NCBI GenBank assembly: GCA_946622415.1
Contig: CAMOPX010000005.1
Coordinates: 1-64,000 of the forward strand
DNA length: 64,000 nt
Reading direction: 5' to 3'
From: an uncultured bacterium
GTDB lineage: Bacteria > Cyanobacteriota > Vampirovibrionia > Gastranaerophilales > Gastranaerophilaceae
The position numbers were made by a program, and so were the translations under genes. This document shows, one piece after another, positions 25,854-34,492 of this stretch. The notes under the pieces were generated by a model. It was not told where the DNA came from, did no database searches, and worked only from the letters and a program-made list of their open reading frames with translations. Position 1 is the stretch's first letter. Every line of letters starts with the position of its first letter.

Positions 25854-27209
25854 TTGAATAAAACATTTATACATATTATTCTTATATTAATATTACAATT
25901 TTTTTCTTTAACTTTTGCGATTGACGATATTAAACTGGAAGAAAACACTTCTGAAATTACAGTACCAAAGACCGCAAGTATTACATTCGATGAAGTTTTT
26001 AAAAAAGCTATTAATCATTCATACGATATCACGATTGCTGATTTCGACGTATTGATTTCAAAAACCGGAATAACATCTGCAAGAAGTGAATACTTCCCTA
26101 AACTGAGTCTTTATATGGGAACCGAATATACCCATAATTATTCCAGCGGCATGAATATTGTAACAACTGTCGGCGAAATGTTTATCAATCCTTATACACG
26201 TTATCAATCCGTTATGGGTATTACATTAAGTTATAACGTTTTCGACTTCGGTGTAAGACGAGGAAGATTGGATTTAGCAAAGGAAGATGTCGAGCTTAAA
26301 AAAATGCAGGAGATGGAAGCTGTAAGAGAACTTGAGCTTAATATAATTGATATATATACTAAAATTCTTGTTGCAAAACGTCAGCTTGATTTGGAAAAAG
26401 AAATTTTGGATTTAAATTCAAAAAATCTTGAATTATCGAAAAGATTATACAAGGCAAAAGTAATTTCAAAAACAGATTTGAATGATGCTGAATTTAAGGT
26501 TTCTCAAACTCAAAGCCAAATTGCAGATTTAAAGAAAATTTTAGCTGAAAATCTCGTATGGCTCGGATTTTACACACAAGATAAATATGATCCCGAAAAT
26601 ATTAAAATTGCCGAAATTGATAAAGTTAAATTTAATCCTTCCGATAATGTTGACTATACAAAATCTTTAACTTGGAAAATATACGAAAGTGAAATCAAGA
26701 AAAAAGAACTTGAATTAAAAATTACAAAAAGACAAAACTTTCCAAAAGTAAATGCATACGGAAGATATTACATGTATGGTTCCGATTATTCAAGCTACCC
26801 TGACGCTTGGGATGATTTTGGTCCTTCAAGTTATTCAATCGGTATTGGCGCTACAGTGCCTGTTTTTGACGGTTTAGTTAATTATGCTGATATCAAAAAA
26901 GCTAAACTGGAACTTCAACAAATGTATGTTAAACGAGACAAGGCCGTTGCAGAGTGGACTACAAGATTATCTGTTTTGAGAAGCAATGTTATTTATCTCG
27001 ATGAACAGTTGAATCAAAACTTGAGTTCTATTAAAGAATTAACTGAAAAAGAAAAATCGAAACAAAAACTCTTATCCAAAAAAGTAATCATGCCGATTGA
27101 ACTCAATCAGGCAAAAGTTGAACTTTTAGAAACGCAAATTGAAAAACAAAAGAACAGTATAACATTGAATTCTATTACAAGAGCAATAGATGCTCTAACG
27201 AGATATTGA
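25854..27209 (+). CDS. TolC-family outer-membrane efflux/secretion channel
   Basis: 451 residues, starting at TTG after ggatgag. A signal peptide (about 1-22) is followed by the duplicated long-helix and short beta-strand layout of outer-membrane factors. Visible features include ARSEYFPKLSLYMGTEY, YNVFDFGVRRGRLDLA, the coiled-coil helices around 160-230 and 370-440, and a second half with GIGATVPVFDGLV. It would form the exit duct across the outer membrane for the ABC exporter and HlyD protein encoded directly downstream. Confidence 0.88.
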   Translation: MNKTFIHIILILILQFFSLTFAIDDIKLEENTSEITVPKTASITFDEVFKKAINHSYDITIADFDVLISKTGITSARSEYFPKLSLYMGTEYTHNYSSGMNIVTTVGEMFINPYTRYQSVMGITLSYNVFDFGVRRGRLDLAKEDVELKKMQEMEAVRELELNIIDIYTKILVAKRQLDLEKEILDLNSKNLELSKRLYKAKVISKTDLNDAEFKVSQTQSQIADLKKILAENLVWLGFYTQDKYDPENIKIAEIDKVKFNPSDNVDYTKSLTWKIYESEIKKKELELKITKRQNFPKVNAYGRYYMYGSDYSSYPDAWDDFGPSSYSIGIGATVPVFDGLVNYADIKKAKLELQQMYVKRDKAVAEWTTRLSVLRSNVIYLDEQLNQNLSSIKELTEKEKSKQKLLSKKVIMPIELNQAKVELLETQIEKQKNSITLNSITRAIDALTRY

Positions 27210-27218
27210 GGAAAATAA

Positions 27219-29432
27219 ATGCCTGAGAATGAAAAAAATCAAGAACTAAATCAAAAACAAACTCAACAATCACAAGCGCAAGCTCAAGAAAAAGAGCAAG
27301 AGCAAGAACAAGAAAACGAACATGTAAGAGTAAACACAGGTCTTGTTGCGCTTGATATTGTTGCAAAGATGAATAACTACAACATAGATATGCATGGTGT
27401 AGTGAGAGAATACGGGATAAATACGGAAGAAATTACATCGGAAGAAATCATAAGAATTGCCAAAGATAACGGTTTTAAAGCAAAATTAAAAAATATCAAA
27501 CTCAAAGATATTCCGCAAAAATATCCTGTTCCTGCAATATTACAATACAAAGATGACAGGTATTTAATTTTACTCGGAATAAAACAAGATGAAGAAATGG
27601 CGCTTATATTAGAGCCTTTGGCACATCAACCGAAACCGTTGAAGCTTGATGAATTACAAGATTCAATTAAAGATGAAATTATTTTCCTTTCGCATAAAAA
27701 TCTTCAAACCGATACAAAATTTGGTTTTAAGTGGTTTTTTAATGAAATATTAAAATACAAAAATTTAATCGGACAGGTTTTATTGGGTTCATTTGTAATT
27801 CAACTTTTCGGACTTGTAACACCTTTGTTTACTCAGGTAATCTTGGATAAGGTCTTATTACACAGAACCATATCAACCTTGAATGTTATCGGATTTGCAT
27901 TTTTGGTTGTGAGCGGATTTGAATTTTTCCTTAATTTATCAAGAAATTATATCTTTATTCATACAACAAATAAAATTGACGCAAAACTCGGTTCAAAATT
28001 ATTTAAACACTTATTCAGATTGTATTATGTATATTTTGAAAACAGACAAGTAGGTAATATCGTTGCCCGTGTTCGAGAACTTGACAGAATCAGAGAATTT
28101 ATTACGGATAAATCCGTATCTGTTTTAATTGATTCATTCTTCTCTCTTGTATTTGTTGCGATTATGCTTGTTTATAGTGTTAAATTAACTTTAATCACAC
28201 TAACATTCGTTACATTGACAGCAATACTGTTCTTAACCGTTACACCCGAATTGAGAAGCAGATTGGAAGACAAATTCCAAATGGGCGCTCAATCAAATTC
28301 TTACCTTGTTGAAACTGTTACGGGTATTCAAACCGTAAAATCACTTTCTATTGAAGGTGCAATCTTTAGAAAATGGGAAGAAAAACTCGGAAAATATTTA
28401 AAATCCAGCTTTAATCTTGCAATTATGGGTAATTTTACGGGTTCGTTATCAAACCTTCTGCAAAAATTAATGACAATATCAATACTCTATCTTGGTGTTT
28501 TGCTTGTTATCGAAAACAAACTTACGGTAGGTCAATTGATTGCATTCCAAATGTTTGCGGGACAATTCTCTGCACCTATGCTCAGACTTGTTAATTTGTG
28601 GAACGAATTTCAACAAGCCTTATTGGCGGTTGACAGAATCGGCGATATTTTGAATAGTCCTCTTGAATTGCAGGATAGAAATGCAATTACATTATCAAAT
28701 GTAAAAGGCGATATTAAAATTGATAATTTATCGTTCAGATATAACCCCTCGTACCCCTGTGTTTTGAAAAATGTAAACTTAAATATTCCGTCAGGCATGA
28801 AAATCGGTTTGGTCGGCAGAAGCGGAAGCGGAAAATCTACACTTACTAAATTAATTCAAAGACTTTATTATCCGACCGAAGGAAGTATCTATATAGACGG
28901 CGTGGATATCAGAAATATTAATCCAATTTGGCTCAGAGGTCATATCGGTGTTGTGCTTCAAGAAAATTACCTCTTTTCAGGTACTATTAAGGAAAATATT
29001 TCACTGCCAAGACCTAATATTTCTATGGAAGGCATTATCCAAGCGGCAAAAATCTCGGGTGCGCATGAATTTATTTCAAAGCTGCCAAAAGGTTATGACA
29101 CCGAGGTTGGTGAACGTGGTTCAAGTTTATCCGGCGGACAAAAACAAAGAATTGCAATTGCAAGAGCTTTAATTACCAACCCTAGAATTTTAATATTTGA
29201 CGAAGCAACTTCAGCGCTTGATTATGAATCGGAAAAAATAATTAAAGATAATTTAGGTTTGATTACTCAAGGCAGAACAACAATAATTATCGCGCACAGA
29301 CTTTCGACAGTCAGAGATTGTGACGTTATTGCTTGTTTTGATGACGGAAATCTTGTTGAAGTCGGAACCCATGATGAACTTATTCAACGTGAAAGCTACT
29401 ACAGAAACTTATATTTAGCACAGAATGAATAA
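27219..29432 (+). CDS. Type I secretion ABC exporter with C39-like domain
   Basis: 737 residues. An unusual Gln/Glu-rich N-terminal tail (about 1-36) leads into a peptidase C39-like domain (about 37-160). The cysteine of active C39 peptidases is replaced (VNTGLVALD), so it should bind substrate without cutting, as in HlyB. Membrane helices span about 175-450. The nucleotide-binding domain has Walker A GRSGSGKST (near 532), signature LSGGQKQR (near 637) and Walker B ILIFDEATSALD. A gagg ribosome site lies ten bases after the TolC-like gene. The substrate is not encoded in the adjacent genes. Confidence 0.93.
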   Translation: MPENEKNQELNQKQTQQSQAQAQEKEQEQEQENEHVRVNTGLVALDIVAKMNNYNIDMHGVVREYGINTEEITSEEIIRIAKDNGFKAKLKNIKLKDIPQKYPVPAILQYKDDRYLILLGIKQDEEMALILEPLAHQPKPLKLDELQDSIKDEIIFLSHKNLQTDTKFGFKWFFNEILKYKNLIGQVLLGSFVIQLFGLVTPLFTQVILDKVLLHRTISTLNVIGFAFLVVSGFEFFLNLSRNYIFIHTTNKIDAKLGSKLFKHLFRLYYVYFENRQVGNIVARVRELDRIREFITDKSVSVLIDSFFSLVFVAIMLVYSVKLTLITLTFVTLTAILFLTVTPELRSRLEDKFQMGAQSNSYLVETVTGIQTVKSLSIEGAIFRKWEEKLGKYLKSSFNLAIMGNFTGSLSNLLQKLMTISILYLGVLLVIENKLTVGQLIAFQMFAGQFSAPMLRLVNLWNEFQQALLAVDRIGDILNSPLELQDRNAITLSNVKGDIKIDNLSFRYNPSYPCVLKNVNLNIPSGMKIGLVGRSGSGKSTLTKLIQRLYYPTEGSIYIDGVDIRNINPIWLRGHIGVVLQENYLFSGTIKENISLPRPNISMEGIIQAAKISGAHEFISKLPKGYDTEVGERGSSLSGGQKQRIAIARALITNPRILIFDEATSALDYESEKIIKDNLGLITQGRTTIIIAHRLSTVRDCDVIACFDDGNLVEVGTHDELIQRESYYRNLYLAQNE

Positions 29433-29446
29433 AAAGTAAGGTAAAT

Positions 29447-30493
29447 ATGAAAAAAATACTTAGTAAAATCAAAAACTTTCTTATATATAGAGAAAATGAC
29501 GCCCATGAATTTGCGCCGATATTAACGGAAATTGAAGATAAACCTGTTAATCCTTTGGGAATGACTGTTTTTTGGCTTGTTATATCATTTATTTTGATTG
29601 CTGCACTTTGGATGTATTTTGGCAGAATTGATGTTGTTGTTACAGCACCCGGAAAAGTTATCCCTGCAGGTGAAGAGAAATTTGTACAATCTTTGGAAAA
29701 AGGGGTTATGCGTTCTTTATATGTAAAAGAAGGCGACTATGTACAAAAAGATCAGGTAGTTGCAATTGTTTCTCCTGCTGATTATGAGCCCGGTTTAGAA
29801 TTAAATAATTTAAGAGCTCAAGAAAGAGAAACACTCGAACAATTAGCGTCATACAGGAAAAGACTCTCTATTGCATCCGAACAAAGAGCAAGATTAGCTT
29901 CTGTTTTGGATATAATTCCGCAAGACAGATATAATGACATACAAAACGAGTATAATTCCGTTAGTCATGAAATCGGAAGATTGAACGCACAACTTTATGA
30001 AATAAGAAACAAAAGAATACAAATCGAAAAAATGAAACAAATATTAAAATCCCCAACCGAAGGCTATGTCGGACAGATATTTGTTCACACTGAAGGCGGT
30101 GTCGTTCAGCCTGCAGAAAGAATACTTTCCGTTATACCAAAGGATACAAAGCTTCAAATCAAAGCAACGGTATTTAATCAGGATATCGGCTTTGTAAAAC
30201 CTGATATGCCTGTTACCATAAAATTAGATACCTATAATTTCCAAAAATACGGAACATTGGATGGTGTTGTTAAAGTAGTTTCGCCTAACAGTATCCAAGA
30301 TGAAAAACTTGGTTCGGTTTTTGAAACATTTATTGATTTAAAAAACACGGAACTAATGGTTGAAGGAAAAACCGAACGAGTAAAAATCGGTATGTCTACT
30401 ACAAACGAAATTAAAATAGGCAAAAGAAGAATCATTGAGTTCTTTATTTATCCGATAATAAAATACTTGGATGAAAGTATAAAAGTCAGATAA
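29447..30493 (+). CDS. HlyD-family membrane fusion protein
   Basis: 348 residues. One N-terminal membrane helix (about 42-60) is followed by the split biotinyl-lipoyl domain (TAPGKVIPAGEEKFVQSL ... VKEGDYVQKDQVVAIV), a shortened coiled-coil hairpin (about 115-195) and the beta-barrel part (LQIKATVFNQDIGFVKPDMPV). It bridges the ABC exporter and the TolC-like channel across the periplasm. It begins 14 bases after the exporter gene with an aaggt site. The hairpin is shorter than in E. coli HlyD. Confidence 0.9.
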   Translation: MKKILSKIKNFLIYRENDAHEFAPILTEIEDKPVNPLGMTVFWLVISFILIAALWMYFGRIDVVVTAPGKVIPAGEEKFVQSLEKGVMRSLYVKEGDYVQKDQVVAIVSPADYEPGLELNNLRAQERETLEQLASYRKRLSIASEQRARLASVLDIIPQDRYNDIQNEYNSVSHEIGRLNAQLYEIRNKRIQIEKMKQILKSPTEGYVGQIFVHTEGGVVQPAERILSVIPKDTKLQIKATVFNQDIGFVKPDMPVTIKLDTYNFQKYGTLDGVVKVVSPNSIQDEKLGSVFETFIDLKNTELMVEGKTERVKIGMSTTNEIKIGKRRIIEFFIYPIIKYLDESIKVR

Positions 30494-30527
30494 AAGTAAT
30501 AAATGCTTAATATAATGATTTAAACAC

Positions 30528-30555
30528 TTGATTTTTTTTATTTATTTAATATGAT
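30528..30555 (+). promoter_or_regulatory. Promoter of rpmB
   Basis: TTGATT (30528-30533) and TATGAT (30550-30555) with a 16-base A/T spacer. The expected start is near 30562, about 27 bases before the gene. Confidence 0.65.
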
Positions 30556-30588
30556 TAGATTATCAAATACTTATGAAAGGATGTAGAA

Positions 30589-30780
30589 ATGTCAGTATAT
30601 TGCGAAATCTGTGGTAAAAAATCACTTAAATCTGCAAAGATTTCGTTCTCTCATAAACAAAATGTTCACAGACAATTACCGAATTTGCAATCAGTTAAAG
30701 TTAGATTAGCAGATGGCTCGGTTAAGAGAATGTCTGTTTGTACATCTTGTATAAGAGCGGGAAAATTCACGAAAGCATAA
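30589..30780 (+). CDS. rpmB: 50S ribosomal protein L28 (zinc-ribbon form)
   Basis: 63 residues. It has CEICGK near the N-terminus and CTSC near the C-terminus, the four-cysteine zinc-binding version of L28, with the conserved SHKQNVHRQLPNLQ. A gaaagga ribosome site precedes the ATG. It has its own promoter and terminator, so it is a single-gene unit. Confidence 0.95.
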   Translation: MSVYCEICGKKSLKSAKISFSHKQNVHRQLPNLQSVKVRLADGSVKRMSVCTSCIRAGKFTKA

Positions 30781-30810
30781 GCCTTTTTATGTGATTAAAT
30801 AATTTTTATT

Positions 30811-30845
30811 AGACGGTTGAGCACATGTTTTCTTCCGTCTTTTTA
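30811..30845 (+). terminator. Terminator of rpmB
   Basis: A stem agacgg/ccgtct (30811-30816 with 30835-30840), 18-base loop, then five T. An in-frame ATG of the next gene's frame lies inside the loop, which supports the later TTG start for that gene. Confidence 0.65.
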
Positions 30846-30875
30846 AATAAATATATTGTATTCGGAGAAAATTTA

Positions 30876-32060
30876 TTGAGAATAGGTATTTACTTGGGAG
30901 ATATTAAAAAACCGGCTTCAATGGGCGGTTTGACATTAGAACTTTCTTTTGTAGATGAACTTTTAAAAAGAGATACAAACCATGAATTTGTTTTTTATTA
31001 TTTTGGAAAAAAGGGAATTTTTGAAGATAAGGAAAATATAAAATTTGTTTCTTTAAATTATTACAAAAAACCTATATTTTCTTTTACACCTTTTCATATT
31101 TCTTTTGCAAAAGCACCTTTTGTATCTTTGAATCACAGACTCAAAAATGACAATATAAACGTGGTTTATTTTCTTACTCCCTATTTGTTTGAGCATATCG
31201 AAATACCATACTTTGCAGTAATAAGAGAAGTTGCACACAGGATATTGCCTCATTTTCCGGAATACAGTACAAATGCTGTTTTTGAAAAAAGAGAAAAGAA
31301 ATTAAAATTATTTTTAATGGGTGCATCAAGAATAATTACATGTAATCCCATTGTAAAAAATGATATAAAAGTTTTATATGATATTATTGATGAAAATATA
31401 GAAGTGATTTCCCTTCCATATCCTAACTGGGTTAAAAATTCTAATGAAAATTCTGAAATTTTAAAAAAACATAATCTCTCTAAAAACAGTTTTATTCTGT
31501 ATCCTGCTTCTTTCTGGACTCATAAAAATCATATTCGTCTTATTTTGGCGGCGCAAATTATTAAAGAAAGAAATATGAATCTAAAGGTTGTTTTTTCGGG
31601 TATAGACAGAGGAAACAAAAAATATCTTTTAAATCAAGTGCAAAAACTGGATTTGACGGAAGATGTTTTGTTTTTGGATTATGTTGAACAATCAGAACTC
31701 ATGGCTTTATATAAAAATGCGTTTGCGGTTGTTTATCCTTCTTTAGCCGGGCCGGATAGCATAGTTGCTTTGGAAGCAATATATTTTAATTGCCCTGTTT
31801 TAATATCAAATCATTTGGGTTATAATTATCAATTGAAAAATTCCGCTCTTTATTTTAACCCGTTGGATGAATCAGACATTTTGGAAAAACTCGATGAATT
31901 AACGAATACAGCCTGCTTGGATGAACTTATATCGAACGGAAAGATATTGATAAACGAAAATCAATGTAAATATTACATAGATAAATTTTTAAATTTGATG
32001 GATGATTTTTATCTGACACGTCAGTGTTGGTCGCTAAAGGAAAGTTATAATAACAAATGA
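30876..32060 (+). CDS. Glycosyltransferase, GT4-like (family 1)
   Basis: 394 residues from the TTG at 30876, eight bases after ggag. The longer frame starting at 30825 runs through the rpmB terminator. The N-terminal Rossmann half begins RIGIYLGDIKKPASMGGLTLE. The C-terminal half has the GT-B pattern: YPASFWTHKNHIRLILAA, VVFSGIDRGNKKYL, and PSLAGPDSIVALEAIYFNCPV, with the acceptor/donor Glu in the last. It probably adds a sugar from an activated donor to an envelope glycan. The ATG of the next gene overlaps its end. Confidence 0.85.
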   Translation: MRIGIYLGDIKKPASMGGLTLELSFVDELLKRDTNHEFVFYYFGKKGIFEDKENIKFVSLNYYKKPIFSFTPFHISFAKAPFVSLNHRLKNDNINVVYFLTPYLFEHIEIPYFAVIREVAHRILPHFPEYSTNAVFEKREKKLKLFLMGASRIITCNPIVKNDIKVLYDIIDENIEVISLPYPNWVKNSNENSEILKKHNLSKNSFILYPASFWTHKNHIRLILAAQIIKERNMNLKVVFSGIDRGNKKYLLNQVQKLDLTEDVLFLDYVEQSELMALYKNAFAVVYPSLAGPDSIVALEAIYFNCPVLISNHLGYNYQLKNSALYFNPLDESDILEKLDELTNTACLDELISNGKILINENQCKYYIDKFLNLMDDFYLTRQCWSLKESYNNK

Positions 32061-33313
32061 TAATTGCAATAATATTGATTCTTTTATTAATTTTACTGAT
32101 TTTGACGGTTTGTTTTGTATTATGGAAAATAAAAAACAACAAACCCGAAACAACAATCACAGATATTGTATCGTTGGGTGACTATTTGTCAAAACGAGAA
32201 TTTGATGTGGGTGAAATGCACACAATAAACAAATTTTTGACTATTGCGGTTAACTCAAAAGAAAAAAGATTTGCAATAATCAGAAACTTTAATCCCAAAA
32301 ATCCCGATAATACTATTTTTGTTGAGTTTCCGCTTTTGTTTATAACAAAAATTAAATCGACAAAAATGTCTTGCGAATTAACATATTTAAATGATTCAAA
32401 CGAAGAAGTTTTAAAAATTTCTCCCGCAAATGCAGAAGTAAAGAAATTTTTGCACAGAATTTTTAAAAAAGTAAATTTTTCAGTTATTGAAAAAAAATAT
32501 CCCGATACTAAATTTGATATTGTAACATCAAGTGATTGGCAGTGTAATTATATTTGGGCATTTTCTTCTTCAAGATGCGTGTTTGTGTATTATGATATTG
32601 AAAAACAGTTCGTTTCTCATGAAATTAATTTATTGAAAACAAATATGACTCTTGATACAAAGTATTCTTATTTTGAAATGTCAATATACAACATAAATCA
32701 ACAGCTTTTGGCGTATGAAAATGATTTTTTTGATGATATGTATTCGGCTTTAATTTCAAAAATTAAAGAAAAATATGCCTGCATTATGAAAGAGGTTTTA
32801 TTTTACGATAATAACAACAATGTTGTATTTCTCTCTAACGGTATAAATTCGCTTCAAACAATTAATCTGGATACAGTTGATGAGGTTTATTATTTAGATA
32901 ATAAATTGTCGTTTAAAATTATTCAAAATGAAAAAATGATTAATTATGTGGCATCAAAAGAACTTATTAATCAATTTCAGGATTTTGTCATAAATTTGAA
33001 TCTTAAACAAATTGCTCACAATTTTAATTATTCTTCCGATAAATTAATTAACACTTCGGAAAACACAAAACTGATAATTGATTACACAAGAAGCAGGATT
33101 GTATACTGTGCAAATTTAAATTCTCTTTCAAAATTCAGCTATTATACAATAGGATTTGATTCAATTAAAGATATCGAATACCATAAAAACGGGAGAAATA
33201 TCTTTCTTAGAATTTACGTTAACAAAAAAGATATCATAGATATTTCTTGCAAAAAATCGGAAGTTGCATACTACATCCTTGCGCAAATAAAGATAATCTT
33301 AAATGAACAATAA
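32057..33313 (+). CDS. Hypothetical membrane-anchored protein
   Basis: 418 residues. A single strongly hydrophobic N-terminal helix (2-24) is followed by about 390 soluble residues, rich in alternating hydrophobic positions with no recognised motif. Two repeated PH-like stretches are possible, for example KRFAIIRNFNPKNPDN and RSRIVYCANLNSLSKFSYYTIGFDSIKDIEYH, but this is a guess. It overlaps the glycosyltransferase gene by four bases and must be its operon partner. It faces the convergent DUF2229 gene with almost no gap. Function unknown. Confidence 0.65.
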   Translation: MIIAIILILLLILLILTVCFVLWKIKNNKPETTITDIVSLGDYLSKREFDVGEMHTINKFLTIAVNSKEKRFAIIRNFNPKNPDNTIFVEFPLLFITKIKSTKMSCELTYLNDSNEEVLKISPANAEVKKFLHRIFKKVNFSVIEKKYPDTKFDIVTSSDWQCNYIWAFSSSRCVFVYYDIEKQFVSHEINLLKTNMTLDTKYSYFEMSIYNINQQLLAYENDFFDDMYSALISKIKEKYACIMKEVLFYDNNNNVVFLSNGINSLQTINLDTVDEVYYLDNKLSFKIIQNEKMINYVASKELINQFQDFVINLNLKQIAHNFNYSSDKLINTSENTKLIIDYTRSRIVYCANLNSLSKFSYYTIGFDSIKDIEYHKNGRNIFLRIYVNKKDIIDISCKKSEVAYYILAQIKIILNEQ

Positions 33314-33316
33314 AAA

Positions 33317-34354
33317 CTAAATTCTTGATAAAATTTCTTCTTCTTTTTGTCTTTGCTTTAGAATTTTTGCACGTTTGTTGCGGTATAACATATCGCAAAA
33401 AGCTTCCAACCTTGTAACAAAGCCTGCTTCTCCCGTATGTTCATCAATTGTTAAATTTAAAAGGGGTTTTGCAAAATTCTTTGCTTTTCTTTTAATATCT
33501 TCTATCATCAAACTGTCAGGACCGCAGCCAAAAGCCGTTATTGTAATAATACCGTCTATTTTTTCATCTTGAAAATAGTGTCCTGCGCATCCTGTCATTT
33601 CGTATTGATTTGCCCAGTATAAATTTGCATTCAAACAATTCATTCCGCCGTTTAATTGTTCTTTTGTGAGCTGGTATGAATTGTATACTCTGACATCCAT
33701 TTTCTCCAGCTTGTTTGAAACATCCATGCAGACACGTTTATCGTATATGTTATAGCCGTGACCGATTAGAGCTACACTTATTGTTTTTTCTTCTTTTTTC
33801 GGCGGTATAATAACCTGTCCGTTCTTTGCATATTTTAAAGCTTCATCAAAATCGAGTCCGTTTTGTACCATTACATTAAAATTATTTTGAACGATAGAAC
33901 CTGCGTTTTGCGCGGCTTCGATTTTATTTAAATCTTTAATATCAAATTGATGAGCAATTTCAACTAAAAAATCAAACCAAGTTTTGTTTTTTTCAGACAT
34001 ATCATATGTTGCTTCTATTAAATTAAAGTCTTTTGCAACAACATTTCTGATTAAATCGGGCAACCCTCTGATTTTAGAGCAATTATATATTTTTGGTGCT
34101 ATAGATTGAATTGAAGGTACAAATATATTTTTGACACCTTTTTCAATCAAATTCAAAACGTGACCGACATAAACCTTTATCGGAAGGCATGTTTCCGTAA
34201 CAACAAGAGAAGCTCCGTCTGATATGGTCTTTTTAGTTGTAGGATTTGATAAAATTATCTCGATTCCTAAATTTGTAAAGAATCCATACCAATACGGAAA
34301 GTAATTGTAGTAGGACATCGCCTGCGGAATGCCGATTTTCATTTCTTTTTTCAT
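33317..34354 (-). CDS. DUF2229 protein, acyl-CoA dehydratase activase-related
   Basis: 345 residues. The family is found fused or linked to the ATP-dependent activator of 2-hydroxyacyl-CoA dehydratases in anaerobes. Typical features are KIGIPQAMSYYNYFPYWYGFF, the cysteine contexts TETCLPIK, NCSKIRG and AFGCGPDS, and LTIDEHTGEAGFVTRLEAF at the C-terminus. The cysteines suggest an iron-sulfur cluster. No activase domain (ASKHA type) or dehydratase gene is in the window. An aaggt site precedes the ATG. Its physiological substrate cannot be inferred. Confidence 0.85.
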   Translation of the reverse strand: MKKEMKIGIPQAMSYYNYFPYWYGFFTNLGIEIILSNPTTKKTISDGASLVVTETCLPIKVYVGHVLNLIEKGVKNIFVPSIQSIAPKIYNCSKIRGLPDLIRNVVAKDFNLIEATYDMSEKNKTWFDFLVEIAHQFDIKDLNKIEAAQNAGSIVQNNFNVMVQNGLDFDEALKYAKNGQVIIPPKKEEKTISVALIGHGYNIYDKRVCMDVSNKLEKMDVRVYNSYQLTKEQLNGGMNCLNANLYWANQYEMTGCAGHYFQDEKIDGIITITAFGCGPDSLMIEDIKRKAKNFAKPLLNLTIDEHTGEAGFVTRLEAFCDMLYRNKRAKILKQRQKEEEILSRI

Positions 34355-34492
34355 CTTTTTACCTTAATTTTACTGTATTTATCATACATCAAAAATAAAC
34401 TTGTTCTGATTCTTTTTTAAATTTTTGTTACGTTTTGACAATTTTTTTCTGTCAGATGTTTTAAAGTAATATATGATGAAGTTAGGGAAATT

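Noticed and set aside
33317-34354. DUF2229 protein considered as a 2-hydroxyacyl-CoA dehydratase subunit or its ATPase activator
   Set aside because: No ATP-binding ASKHA motifs and no dehydratase subunit features; only the activase-associated domain is present.
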